Shown here: positions 47,415 to 56,332 of the stretch, piece by piece | How the letters are laid out: the number at the start of each line of letters is the position of its first letter | Position numbering within the stretch: the stretch's first letter is position 1 | Source: Parvimonas sp. oral taxon 110 str. F0139 | GTDB lineage: Bacteria; Bacillota; Clostridia; Tissierellales; Peptoniphilaceae | Assembly: GCF_000214475.1 (NCBI RefSeq) | Contig: NZ_AFII01000002.1 | Span: forward strand, 372,001 to 436,000 | Direction of reading: 5' to 3' | Length of the DNA: 64,000 nt | Program-made: the position numbers and the translations under genes | Notes under the pieces: generated by a model | What the model was told of the DNA's origin: nothing | What the model saw: the letters and a program-made list of their open reading frames with translations, nothing else | Database searches by the model: none

Positions 47415-48295
47415 TTAGTCCCTCCTTGCATAGTTCTCTTTTTACTGAATAAAATTCCTTTTTTAGGCGAAAATAATATACTAAAAAATACAATTAAACT
47501 TGCAACTATCGCTATAACCGGTCCTGTTGACAACCCTTTATAGTACATACTTATAAATGAACCGGTAATTCCTGAGAAAGCTCCAAAAATTCCTGATAAA
47601 ATCATCATAACATTGAATTTATCCGTCCATTGTCTTGCAGCAACAGGTGGTGCAATTAACATTGTACTCATAAGAATTACTCCAACTGATTGAATTCCCA
47701 TAACTATTGAAATTACAAGTAAAACTATTAATATTCCGGTCATTAAATTTATAGAAAATCCCTTTGTTTGTGCAAACTCCGGATCAAAGGAAAAAAGTTT
47801 TAATTCTTTCCAAAATAGTAAAATTACAAACAACACCAAAATAATTATTCCGATTAAAAAATATATATCTTTTTTCAAAAAAGCGGCAGCTTGTCCAAAT
47901 ATAAATTTATCAAGACCCGCTTGATTAGTATTTGCTTCTCTTTGAATAAGTGCAAGTAAAACAACGCCAAGCCCAAAAAATGTTGACAAAACAATTGCCA
48001 ATGCACTGTCAAATTTTACTTTTGATTTTAAATCAATTCCGAAAATAAAAAGTGCCGCTATAACTCCTGCGATAAAAGCTCCAAGAAGTAAAAATTCCAA
48101 ATTTTTAATTCCAAGTACCATAAAAGCAATACAAACACCGGGAAGAGTTGAATGGCTGATTGCATCACAGATAAGTCCTTGTTTTCTCACTGTAACATAT
48201 ACTCCCATAATTCCACTTAAAAGTCCCAAAAGTCCTGAACCTAAAGCTATCATCAAAAAAGTATAGTCAGTAAGTAAATCTAAAATTCCGTTCAT
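47411..48295 (-). CDS. Mn/Zn/Fe-type ABC permease
   Basis: A 294-residue TroC/MtsC-type permease with eight or nine helices. DAISHSTLPGVCIAFM and GVILMSTMLIAPPVAARQW are the conserved ABC-3 family segments. It forms the channel with the longer permease downstream. It begins 3 bp after the ATPase gene. Confidence 0.92.
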   Translation of the reverse strand: MNGILDLLTDYTFLMIALGSGLLGLLSGIMGVYVTVRKQGLICDAISHSTLPGVCIAFMVLGIKNLEFLLLGAFIAGVIAALFIFGIDLKSKVKFDSALAIVLSTFFGLGVVLLALIQREANTNQAGLDKFIFGQAAAFLKKDIYFLIGIIILVLFVILLFWKELKLFSFDPEFAQTKGFSINLMTGILIVLLVISIVMGIQSVGVILMSTMLIAPPVAARQWTDKFNVMMILSGIFGAFSGITGSFISMYYKGLSTGPVIAIVASLIVFFSILFSPKKGILFSKKRTMQGGTK

Positions 48296-48298
48296 AAT

Positions 48299-49009
48299 CT
48301 ACACCCTATATGCCTTATTTATATTATCTTCTGTAAAAACATCCTTAACGGAACCTGAAGCGATAACCAATTTATTTAAAAGTACAACTTCATCAAAATA
48401 TTCTTCGACAGTTCTTAAATCATGATGAACAACTATGATTGTCTTTCCGCTATCTCTAAGTTCTTTCAAAATTTTCATAATTTCTTTTTCCGTTTTAGCA
48501 TCAACCCCTTTTAGCGGTTCATCTAAAAAATAAATTTCACTATCTTGAACTAATGCTCTCGCCAAGAAAACTCTCTGTTGTTGGCCGCCGGAAAGATCGC
48601 TTATTTGCCTATCGACAAACTCTTCCATTCCAAGTTTCTTTAAAGCCTCTAAAGACAATTCTCTTTCTTTTTTACCTGCTCTTTTTATCCAACCGAGCTT
48701 CCCATAAGTTCCCATCATAACAACATCCAAAACATCTGTCGGAAAATCCCAATCGACAGACTCACTTTGTGGCACATAAGAAATATCTTTTCTAAATTCC
48801 TTATAAGGCTTGCCGAAAAATGAAATTTTTCCGGATGAAATGGGGATTAAATTTAACATTGCCTTTAACAAAGTCGATTTACCTGCACCGTTTGGTCCCA
48901 AAATCGCGGTAAGTTTACCTCTTTTAATATCCAAATCCACATCCCAAACTACAGGTTTAAGATAATAGGCAATAGTTAAATCTTCAACTTTTACAGCTAT
49001 TTCGTCCAT
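48299..49009 (-). CDS. Mn/Zn/Fe-type ABC ATP-binding protein
   Basis: A 236-residue ATPase of the TroB/MntB type. Walker A GPNGAGKST, signature LSGGQQQRVFLARAL, Walker B IYFLDEPLKGVD, H-loop VVHHDLRTVEEYF. The start at 49009 follows GGAGG by 5 bases. A terminator-like hairpin separates it from the binding-protein gene, so it is probably made in lower amount. Confidence 0.93.
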   Translation of the reverse strand: MDEIAVKVEDLTIAYYLKPVVWDVDLDIKRGKLTAILGPNGAGKSTLLKAMLNLIPISSGKISFFGKPYKEFRKDISYVPQSESVDWDFPTDVLDVVMMGTYGKLGWIKRAGKKERELSLEALKKLGMEEFVDRQISDLSGGQQQRVFLARALVQDSEIYFLDEPLKGVDAKTEKEIMKILKELRDSGKTIIVVHHDLRTVEEYFDEVVLLNKLVIASGSVKDVFTEDNINKAYRV

Positions 49010-49020
49010 TTTTTCCTCCA

Positions 49021-49070
49021 AAAAACAAAAAATCTCCACAATATAAGTATATATATTTAGGAGATTTTTT
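49021..49070 (-). terminator. Internal terminator/attenuator after the binding protein
   Basis: GGAGATTTTTT on the plus strand (49060-49070) pairs with AAAAAATCTCC (49027-49037), and on the minus strand the stem runs into TTTTTTG-TTTTT. The ribosome site of the ATPase gene follows at once. Partial readthrough would set a high ratio of binding protein to transporter. Confidence 0.7.
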
Positions 49071-49077
49071 TCAAGTA

Positions 49078-50039
49078 TTATTTTAAAGCATCAACTATAG
49101 TATCAATATTATATTTAAACATTGAGATATAAGTATTTTCTTTTGTATTATCATCTCCTAATGAGTCAGAATACAACTCTCCACCTATTTTAACATTATG
49201 TCCTTTAGCTTTACAAGATTCAACTAAAGATTCAATAGTTTTCTTAGGAACTGAAGATTCAACAAAAACTGCTTTTATTTTTGTTTTAACCAAGAAATCT
49301 GAAAGTTTCTTTATATCAGCTGCACTTGCTTCTGATTCTGTACTGATTCCTTGAATAGCCTCTACCTTAAATCCGAATTCCTTTGCAAAATAGTTAAAAG
49401 CATCATGAGCAGTAACTAAAACTCTTTGATTTTCAGGTAATTCAGAAACTTTTTTCTTTATATAATCAGAAAGTTCATCAAGTTCTTTTTCATATTTAGC
49501 AAGATTTTTATCTATTTCTTCAGCTTTTGAACTATCAGCTTTCTTCAAACCTTCTGCTACATTTTTCGCAGCTATTTTCCAGTTCTTAACACTAAACCAA
49601 ATATGTGGATCATTAGGACCTGCTCCTTCTTCATCCCAAGGAAGTAATCTATCTGATGGAATATTTTTTGCTGCAGTTACAACGTTCTTATTTTGTTTTT
49701 CTAAACCTTGTAAAATTTCTCCCATTTGTCCTTCCAAATGTAATCCGTTTACAACTACAACATCTGCTTTTTCAAGTTTTTCCACATCGCCTGCTGTAGG
49801 CTTATATAGATGAGGGTCAACTCCCGCTTTCATCATTCCTTCAACTTCAAAGTTATCTCCACCGATTTGCTTTACCAAATCTGTAAGCATTGTACTTGTA
49901 GCAACAACTTTTTTCTTTGAAGTCTTTTGCTCAGTTTTCTTTTCTCCCTCTTTGTTTTTACTATCATCTTTTTTGGTACAAGCTCCCAAAACCCCAACGG
50001 AAAGTACCAATGCAAGTAATAATATAATTTTTTTCTCAT
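49078..50039 (-). pseudogene. Metal ABC substrate-binding lipoprotein (TroA/ZnuA-like), frameshifted in signal peptide
   Basis: A cluster A-I metal-binding lipoprotein. The lipobox LGAC follows a signal peptide; candidate metal ligands are His in GVDPHLYKP, His in NDPHIWFSV, His in TAHDAFNYF and Glu/Asp near VEAIQGIS. ATG 50039 stands 5 bases after GGAGGG, but its frame reads MRKKLYYYLH. An A7 run (plus T7 50028-50034) lacks one base. With eight A it reads MRKKIILLLALVLSVGVLGAC and gives a normal 320-residue protein. A TTG start at 50010 is possible in the present sequence but would cut the charged start of the signal peptide. Confidence 0.85.
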
Positions 50040-50089
50040 TTTTTCCCTCCTAAAAAATCTGTAAAGAATTTAATTTCTCTTACTCATAT

Positions 50090-50130
50090 ATATTACCACA
50101 TTTTTTTAAAAATATCAATAATGATTATCT
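50090..50130 (-). promoter_or_regulatory. Promoter and Fur-family box of the metal ABC operon
   Basis: TTGATA (50113-50118), 17-bp spacer and TAATAT (50090-50095) with an extended TGG on the minus strand, 50 bp before the ATG. The 15-mer at 50116-50130, AGATAATCATTATTG on the minus strand, resembles the 7-1-7 Fur-family box (TGATAATNATTATCA) and overlaps the -35. This fits metal-dependent repression. Confidence 0.6.
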
Positions 50131-50234
50131 ATTTCACAAATATTTTTTTATCTTTATTTTTGACTATAATTAAATGGATTTCTAATATGACAATAATAAT
50201 GTGCTATATAATTTAAGTGATACATTTTCTTTTA

Positions 50235-50269
50235 AAACAAAAAAGTAGTATAAAAATTATACTACTTTT
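50235..50269 (-). terminator. Terminator of the first DUF1307 gene
   Basis: AAAAGTAGTATA (minus, 50258-50269) pairs with TATACTACTTTT (50241-50252), followed by TTTTTTG-TTTT. Confidence 0.9.
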
Positions 50270-50284
50270 CATTCTAAAATTTTA

Positions 50285-50758
50285 TTATTTCTTTTCTGTA
50301 TATCCTTGTTTAATCAAGCCTTCTTCAGTCTTTTTCATACTAATCTTAACTTTTGCTGGGTCTTGGAAATTATTTCCTAAAACAGTTTTTGACTTTTCAT
50401 AATCAAGATTTTCATAATCTATTTCGATATTTTCTACAAACTTTTCATCTTGATAATCAATAGATTCTTTTATACCTTGGATGCCTTGATATTTTTCTGC
50501 GATAGGTCCAACTATTTTTTGAAATTCTTCTTTAGTTCTAGCTGGCTTTAATTTTGCATATTCGCCTTCAACTACAGTATTTTGTTTAATAACCTTGTCT
50601 TCACTTTCAATATAAGTATAAGTAATAGTTGTTTTCATACCATCTTTTTCTAATTCGAAAGTTTTTGTAGGATTACTACCTTTACTTGAACAAGCAGTAG
50701 ATAATACTACAACAGATATCATTAATAATGATAAAAGAATATTTTTTAATTTTCTCAT
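50285..50758 (-). CDS. DUF1307 (YehR-like) lipoprotein, copy 1
   Basis: A 157-residue lipoprotein with lipobox STAC. The mature part is a YehR/DUF1307 domain (TKTFELEKDGMKTTITYTY, KYQGIQGIKESIDYQDEKF). Function is unknown. It is one of three adjacent paralogues of identical length, each with its own hairpin terminator. Confidence 0.88.
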   Translation of the reverse strand: MRKLKNILLSLLMISVVVLSTACSSKGSNPTKTFELEKDGMKTTITYTYIESEDKVIKQNTVVEGEYAKLKPARTKEEFQKIVGPIAEKYQGIQGIKESIDYQDEKFVENIEIDYENLDYEKSKTVLGNNFQDPAKVKISMKKTEEGLIKQGYTEKK

Positions 50759-50963
50759 AATTAACCTCCATATAAAAAATAATTCAGTTTATTTTATCAT
50801 AAACACATATTTTTTTCAAATAGACCCAGGATAAAACACTGTATATTTTCATAATTTACACTAGTGTAAATTAGATATAAATTCTATAATATAAACTAAA
50901 TTTTCACAAACCCACTAAATTACTGTAAAAGATTATATTCTAAAATTATATTACAATTTTGCA

Positions 50964-50993
50964 ATAAAAAAGTAGTATAACAATTATACTACT
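50964..50993 (-). terminator. Terminator of the second DUF1307 gene
   Basis: AGTAGTATAA (minus, 50984-50993) pairs with TTATACTACT (50971-50980), followed by TTTTTATTG. It is nearly the same stem as the terminator at 50.25 kb, as expected for a duplicated unit. Confidence 0.9.
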
Positions 50994-51011
50994 CTTTGTT
51001 CTAAAATTTTT

Positions 51012-51485
51012 CTATTTTTGTTCTTTATATCCTTTACCTAATAGCATTTCTTCAGTTTTTTTCATGCTAATTTTAGTCTTTGAAGGATCTGCAAATCCAC
51101 TTCCAAGAACAGTTTTTGCTTTTTCATAGTCAATATTTTCATAATCAATTTCCAAATTTTCAATAAATTTATCATCTTGATAATCAATTGATTCTTTTAT
51201 TCCTTGGATTCCTTGGTATTTTGCAGCAATTGGATCTAATACCTTTTGAACTGCTTCTTTTGTCTTAGTAGATGGCAATTGTTCATATATACCTTCATTT
51301 ACAGTTGTTTGCTTAATAACTCTATCATCTTTTTCTATATAAGTATAAGTAATAGTTGTTTTTAAGCCATTCTTATCCAAAACAAAAGTTTTAGTTGCAT
51401 TAGCTTCTTTACCTGAACAAGCTGTTGCTAAAACTACAACTAAAAGCATAGCTACTGATAATAGTATCTTTCTAAATTTTTTCAT
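51012..51485 (-). CDS. DUF1307 (YehR-like) lipoprotein, copy 2
   Basis: A 157-residue lipoprotein, lipobox ATAC (LLVVVLATACSGK). It is closely similar to copy 1 along its length (GIQGIKESIDYQDDKFIENLEIDYEN versus the same stretch in copy 1), so these two are the most recent duplicates. AGGAGG-like sequence precedes the start. Confidence 0.88.
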   Translation of the reverse strand: MKKFRKILLSVAMLLVVVLATACSGKEANATKTFVLDKNGLKTTITYTYIEKDDRVIKQTTVNEGIYEQLPSTKTKEAVQKVLDPIAAKYQGIQGIKESIDYQDDKFIENLEIDYENIDYEKAKTVLGSGFADPSKTKISMKKTEEMLLGKGYKEQK

Positions 51486-51594
51486 AATTTTCCTCCGCGT
51501 AAAAATTTTATAATTAATTTTAACATATTAAAAAGTTTTTTTCAATCTAGTTTAAGTTCTAAACTAATCATATTATCACTAAATTTAAAATGAA

Positions 51595-51619
51595 AAAGAC
51601 GATATTATATACCGTCTTT
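51595..51619 (-). terminator. Terminator of the third DUF1307 gene
   Basis: AAAGACG (minus, 51613-51619) pairs with CGTCTTT (51595-51601) and runs into TTTTC. Its loop is larger than in the other two. Confidence 0.65.
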
Positions 51620-51634
51620 CAAATCGTACAAATA

Positions 51635-52108
51635 TTATTTTTGTTCTTCAAATCCTTGTGATTTTAACATTTCTGCACTTTTTTCCATGCTAACTTTATT
51701 CGTGCTAGGATTTCCAGTGAACACCATTCCTGGAAGGCCTTTTGCCTTTTCATAATCAAAGTCTGTATAATCTACTTCAACTTCTTCAACAAATTTATCT
51801 TCTTGAATATCTAAAGTTTCTTTTAAACCTTTAATCCCTTGATATTTAGCAGAAACATCTTGTATTTGTTTCTTTAATTGTTCTATGTCTCTGCCTTGAA
51901 ATGCTGAGAATAGAGCCTCAGTTTTACTTGTTTGTTTAACAACTTTGTCGTCCTTTTCAATATAAGTATAGACAAGAGTTACCTTAACACCATTTTGTTC
52001 CTTTACAAAAGTTTTTGTAGCAGTAGTTTCTTTACTTGAGCAAGCAGTTGATAATACTATAACAAAAAGCATTGCTAAAGATAACATAACATTTCTTAAT
52101 CTTTTCAT
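51635..52108 (-). CDS. DUF1307 (YehR-like) lipoprotein, copy 3
   Basis: A 157-residue lipoprotein, lipobox STAC. It is the most diverged of the three (YQGIKGLKETLDIQEDKFVEEVEVDY). The start at 52108 has TGGAGG 7 bases upstream and gives exactly the length of the other copies; an earlier in-frame start (52147) would spoil the signal peptide. Confidence 0.88.
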   Translation of the reverse strand: MKRLRNVMLSLAMLFVIVLSTACSSKETTATKTFVKEQNGVKVTLVYTYIEKDDKVVKQTSKTEALFSAFQGRDIEQLKKQIQDVSAKYQGIKGLKETLDIQEDKFVEEVEVDYTDFDYEKAKGLPGMVFTGNPSTNKVSMEKSAEMLKSQGFEEQK

Positions 52109-52202
52109 AATATTCCTCCATAAAAAATATATAAGTAATTTTATCACATAATAATCAATTTTTCAATTACTTATTGTAAAAAAATTTTATAAAAACTCAA
52201 CT

Positions 52203-52228
52203 AAAAAGCACTCTTACAAGTGCTTTTT
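52203..52228 (-). terminator. Terminator of the gltX-DUF2207-lemA operon
   Basis: AAAAAGCACT (minus, 52219-52228) pairs with AGTGCTTTTT (52203-52212), the arm itself ending in five T. Confidence 0.85.
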
Positions 52229-52250
52229 AAACTATAATAATATTTTCCTA

Positions 52251-52799
52251 CTAATCCCAACTTGGTGGGTTTGCTTTTGATTCCGTATTTTGGAAATATT
52301 GATATTCATGGAATCCTAACATTCTTGAAACTAAAACTATTGGGAAAGTTAACATTGATCTGTTAAATCTAGTAACAGTGTCATTGTAAATCATTCTGGA
52401 GTTCTTTACATCTTGTTCATAAGAGTCAATTTTATCCATAGTATTTAAATACACTGTATTAGCTTTTAATTCAGGATATGATTCAACTACAACAGCAAGT
52501 CTTGATAGAGCTTGAGTAAACATATTATCATCAGCTTCAATATCTTTTACAGAACTGTTACTATTTAATCCTCCTCTTGCTTGAACAACTTTTTCCAATG
52601 TTTCAGCTTCATGTTGTGAATATTTTTTAGTTGCATCAATCAAAGATTTTAAAGCATCCCATCTTGATTCAACATTTGCAGCTATTTGCCCCATAGCATT
52701 TTTTACCATTTCTCTAAGTCTTATTAATCTGTTATAACTTGAGATAATCCACAATACAAGTAGGACTACTACTGCAAGTACTACATATAAAACAGTCAT
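52251..52799 (-). CDS. lemA: LemA family protein
   Basis: A 182-residue LemA protein: one N-terminal membrane helix (about 3-20) and a four-helix bundle with the family sequence YNRLIRLREMVKNAMGQI, AETLEKVVQARG and FHEYQYFQ near the end. LemA proteins are widespread, of unclear function, and often paired with Gly-rich TPM or DUF2207 proteins, as here. Last gene of the operon. Confidence 0.95.
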   Translation of the reverse strand: MTVLYVVLAVVVLLVLWIISSYNRLIRLREMVKNAMGQIAANVESRWDALKSLIDATKKYSQHEAETLEKVVQARGGLNSNSSVKDIEADDNMFTQALSRLAVVVESYPELKANTVYLNTMDKIDSYEQDVKNSRMIYNDTVTRFNRSMLTFPIVLVSRMLGFHEYQYFQNTESKANPPSWD

Positions 52800-52846
52800 A
52801 TTTTTCTCCTTTCTAAATTTATATATTTCATTGAATATATACCCAA

Positions 52847-54577
52847 CTATCTAGTTCCGCCACCGGAACCACCACCGAAGGAGCCTCCGCCACCTCCGAT
52901 ACTTGAAAAGCCTCCGCCTCCGCCAGAGGAACTTTGAACACTTTTTGAGTAAGCGTCTAAAAAGTTACTAGAAAATACATGAGAATAAATCATAGCAGTA
53001 TGCAACGAATAAACATCAACATCGTAACTTTCCAAAAATTCTGGAGATAATTTCTTTAATTGCTTTTCAACTTCTTCTGCAACATCAAAAAGAGTTGCAT
53101 AAATCAATAAATCTTTCCAAACTTTTATTTCAGAAACTTCTCTTTCACTTAATAATGAGAAATCTTTTAAATAATTATAATACTTAATTAGACGAGCAGT
53201 AAAATCTTTACCTTTGTCACTATAAGTATATACATATTTATTTCTGCTATTTTTAACAAGCAAGTCATTTTGTGTTGCATAAGTAACAGATTCTTGTTTC
53301 AGACTTTCTTGTATAGCTTTAAACGCATTTTGATTTTTTGTCTTTCTTAAATATGCAGTAAATTCATTTTCCTGTAGTATTTCATCATCTTTAGCAGCTG
53401 CCTTAACCATATCAAATAATTTTCTCTCTGTAGAAGTCTCAAATTCGTAATTTGATTCAGAATTTATTTTCAAAGATAAAATTTCTTTTTTAAAGATAAA
53501 TCCTTTTTCTTCAGTCATAGGTGTTAAAAGTTTAGTTTGAATCCACTTTAGAAAATAAGCCCTAATTATTGACTCTGGACCATCAAAACCCGCACATTTC
53601 AAAATATGGGATAATTTCCACCATTCTTTTTCAGGAATATCTCTGTAATACTCTCCTTTAAAATCTCCTTTTTTGTATCCACCTTTAAATTTCTTACTAG
53701 ATGAGATTGCAGCAGAAGATCCAAAAAGAGCAATAAATAAAAATATTATGGCTTTAATTATTGTTCTGTAAGTAGCTTTAGATGTTTTTGTATTTTTAGT
53801 TGTATTTTTCTTATAACTTGAACCTTTAAATGCCATATCTTTATAATATGAAAAGTCTTTATTTATAGTTTCCCCAGAAGTAAACTCTCCTTTATTTATC
53901 TGAGTTAAAATAGTTACATAATTAGAACTAGAAAGTCCTGTTAAACTATTAAAAACTATATTTCCATTTGAAAATTCAATTTTTCCTTTATTACCAAATG
54001 CCCAAATCTTAGCATTAGTATTGTCAAATTTTCCTTCTGCCTTTGAAATAGTAACTTTTACTTCTTTTGGTGCTGCACTTAATCCGTCATTTACAAACTT
54101 CCAAAAAACCATATCCGAGTCAGTTAAAAGTTTTACAAAATTCGTAACCCTATATCTTAATACAAAAGTCTTTCTCTTATATTCTCCAAAACCAAAACAA
54201 AGCTCATACCCTTTTGTCGTTTTTACAACTCCAGACTTTTTTGCCTTTTGTTCTCTTGTTTGTTTTACATTCCAAGTCTGTAAACTCTCATAAGGAACTT
54301 CTTTTCCTCCTTGAATTTCAGAAACTGTAAAATTTAATATTTCACTTTTCCCTAAATTTTCTATAGGAATATAGTATTCCGTTCCTTTAGTTGGCAAAAA
54401 ATCCATAATACTTTCAATATCAGCACTTCCGTCTTTATTAATTTTAACTTTAATTTCATTCTTATAAAAAGTGTCTGCGAAAGAATTATTGGAAGAAATT
54501 ATAAAAAAGCCAACTATTATAAATGAGAATATAAAAAGTCTCCTGATAATACTTCTAAAATCTTTCATAAGCCTCAT
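52847..54577 (-). CDS. DUF2207 membrane protein, copy A
   Basis: A 576-residue protein: signal peptide (cut near SFADTF), extracellular DUF2207 domain (about 40-250, KINKDGSADIESIMDF, YYIPIENLGKSEILNF), one membrane helix (about 270-290), a cytoplasmic helical part, and a Gly/Ser tail (GGGGGSFGGGSGGGTR). Function unknown. ATG 54577 follows AAGGA; 54568 is an alternative. It is similar to copy B upstream over its whole length. Confidence 0.9.
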   Translation of the reverse strand: MRLMKDFRSIIRRLFIFSFIIVGFFIISSNNSFADTFYKNEIKVKINKDGSADIESIMDFLPTKGTEYYIPIENLGKSEILNFTVSEIQGGKEVPYESLQTWNVKQTREQKAKKSGVVKTTKGYELCFGFGEYKRKTFVLRYRVTNFVKLLTDSDMVFWKFVNDGLSAAPKEVKVTISKAEGKFDNTNAKIWAFGNKGKIEFSNGNIVFNSLTGLSSSNYVTILTQINKGEFTSGETINKDFSYYKDMAFKGSSYKKNTTKNTKTSKATYRTIIKAIIFLFIALFGSSAAISSSKKFKGGYKKGDFKGEYYRDIPEKEWWKLSHILKCAGFDGPESIIRAYFLKWIQTKLLTPMTEEKGFIFKKEILSLKINSESNYEFETSTERKLFDMVKAAAKDDEILQENEFTAYLRKTKNQNAFKAIQESLKQESVTYATQNDLLVKNSRNKYVYTYSDKGKDFTARLIKYYNYLKDFSLLSEREVSEIKVWKDLLIYATLFDVAEEVEKQLKKLSPEFLESYDVDVYSLHTAMIYSHVFSSNFLDAYSKSVQSSSGGGGGFSSIGGGGGSFGGGSGGGTR

Positions 54578-54618
54578 ATATTTCCTTAAAATCATTATCT
54601 ATTTTGTCTTAAATACTA

Positions 54619-56319
54619 TTAACGAGTTCCTCCACCATCTCCGCCACCGAAGGAGTCTCCACCACCTCCGATGCTTGAATATCCCCCATCTCCATCTGAA
54701 TAATTTGATACATTACTTGAATAAGCATCTACAAAATTATTAGTGAAAACATCGGAATAAACAACTCCTGTATGGAATGAGTTTAAATCAACATCTATAT
54801 TATTTAAAAGTTCTGGAGATAATTTACTTAGCTGTTCTTCAACAGCGTCAGCAACATCATAAAGTGTCGCATAAATTAGTAGTTCTTTCCAAACTTTTAT
54901 CTCGGAAATTTCCCTTTCACTTAACAAAGAAAAATCTTTTAAATAATTATAATACTTTATTAAACGAGCAACAAATTCATTGCCCCTATCATTATACTTT
55001 TCTGTCCATTCTCCACTTTCTTTTTTCTCAAAAAAATCATTTTTTCTTGCATAGTCAATAGATAAATTATCCAATTCTTCTGATAATTCTTCAAATCTAT
55101 GTTGCTTAAATTCATCTTCTAAATATTTTGAAAATTCATTTTCTTGTAAAATTCCATCACCTTGAGAAGCACCTACAACCATAGAGTAAAATTTTTCCTC
55201 TATTTTAGTATCAAATTGTTTAGGAGCATCTTCATTTATTTTTAGAGCTAAAACTTCCTTTTTAAAAATACGACCCTTTTCTTCGGTTATTGGTATTAAT
55301 CGTTTAGCTTGAATCCATTTTAGGAAATACGCTCTAAATATTGCTTCATTACCATCGAATCCTGCATTTTCCAAAATGTAGGATAATTTCCACCATTCTT
55401 TTTCAGGAATATCTCTATAATATTCTCCTTTAAAATCTCCCTTACTATATCCTTTCTTTTTCCTTAAAAACAATATAGTAATAATTGCACCAAAGACAAT
55501 TATTGGAGTTACAACGAAAAGCATAATATTTTTAAATAACTTGTTTTTAGTATCAGGTTTTTTATAATCTGAACCTTTAAAAGCTAAATCTTGATAATAT
55601 GAAAAATCTTTATTTATAGTTTCACCAGAGGTAAACTCTCCTTTATTAATCTGAGTTAAAATAGTTACATAATTAGAACTAGAAAGACCTGTTAAACTAT
55701 TAAAAACTATTTTTCCATCTAAAAATTCAATCTTTCCCTTATTTCCAAAAGCCCAAATCTTTGAATTTGAATTATCGAATTTACCTTCAGCTTTAGAAAT
55801 AGTAATTTTCACTTCTTGTGGGGCAGAACTCAATCCCTTATTGACAAATTGCCAATAAACCATATCAGAGTCTTTTAAAAGTTTTACAAAATTTGTAACC
55901 CTATATCTTAAAACAAAAGTTTTTCTCTGATACTCACCAAATCCAAAACAGAGTTCATAGCCATTTTTAGTCTTTACAACTCCGGCTTTCTTTGCTTTTT
56001 GTTCTCTAGTTTGTTTTACATTCCAAGTATTTAAAGTTTCGTAAGGAACTTCTTTTCCTTCTATAATTTCAGAAACATCATAGTTTAAAATTTCACTTTT
56101 TCCTAAATTTTCTATAGGAATATAGTATTCAGTTCCTTTAGATGGTTCAAAATCCATAATACTTTCAACATCGGCACTTCCGTCTTTATTAATCTTAACA
56201 TTAATTTCATTTTTATAAAAAGTGTCTGCAAAAGAATTATTGAAAGGTATTACAAACAAAATTAATAAAATAATGGAAAATGCAAAAACTTTTTTTGCTA
56301 AATTTTTAAGATTTTTCAT
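54619..56319 (-). CDS. DUF2207 membrane protein, copy B
   Basis: A 566-residue paralogue with the same plan: signal peptide, DUF2207 domain with KINKDGSADVESIMDF, helix near 275, cytoplasmic region with EEKGRIFKKEVLALKI, and the Gly/Asp-rich end GGGGDSFGGGDGGGTR. It starts 13 bases after gltX and lies 41 bases before copy A, so all are co-transcribed. Confidence 0.9.
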   Translation of the reverse strand: MKNLKNLAKKVFAFSIILLILFVIPFNNSFADTFYKNEINVKINKDGSADVESIMDFEPSKGTEYYIPIENLGKSEILNYDVSEIIEGKEVPYETLNTWNVKQTREQKAKKAGVVKTKNGYELCFGFGEYQRKTFVLRYRVTNFVKLLKDSDMVYWQFVNKGLSSAPQEVKITISKAEGKFDNSNSKIWAFGNKGKIEFLDGKIVFNSLTGLSSSNYVTILTQINKGEFTSGETINKDFSYYQDLAFKGSDYKKPDTKNKLFKNIMLFVVTPIIVFGAIITILFLRKKKGYSKGDFKGEYYRDIPEKEWWKLSYILENAGFDGNEAIFRAYFLKWIQAKRLIPITEEKGRIFKKEVLALKINEDAPKQFDTKIEEKFYSMVVGASQGDGILQENEFSKYLEDEFKQHRFEELSEELDNLSIDYARKNDFFEKKESGEWTEKYNDRGNEFVARLIKYYNYLKDFSLLSEREISEIKVWKELLIYATLYDVADAVEEQLSKLSPELLNNIDVDLNSFHTGVVYSDVFTNNFVDAYSSNVSNYSDGDGGYSSIGGGGDSFGGGDGGGTR

Positions 56320-56332
56320 AAGACTTAACCTC

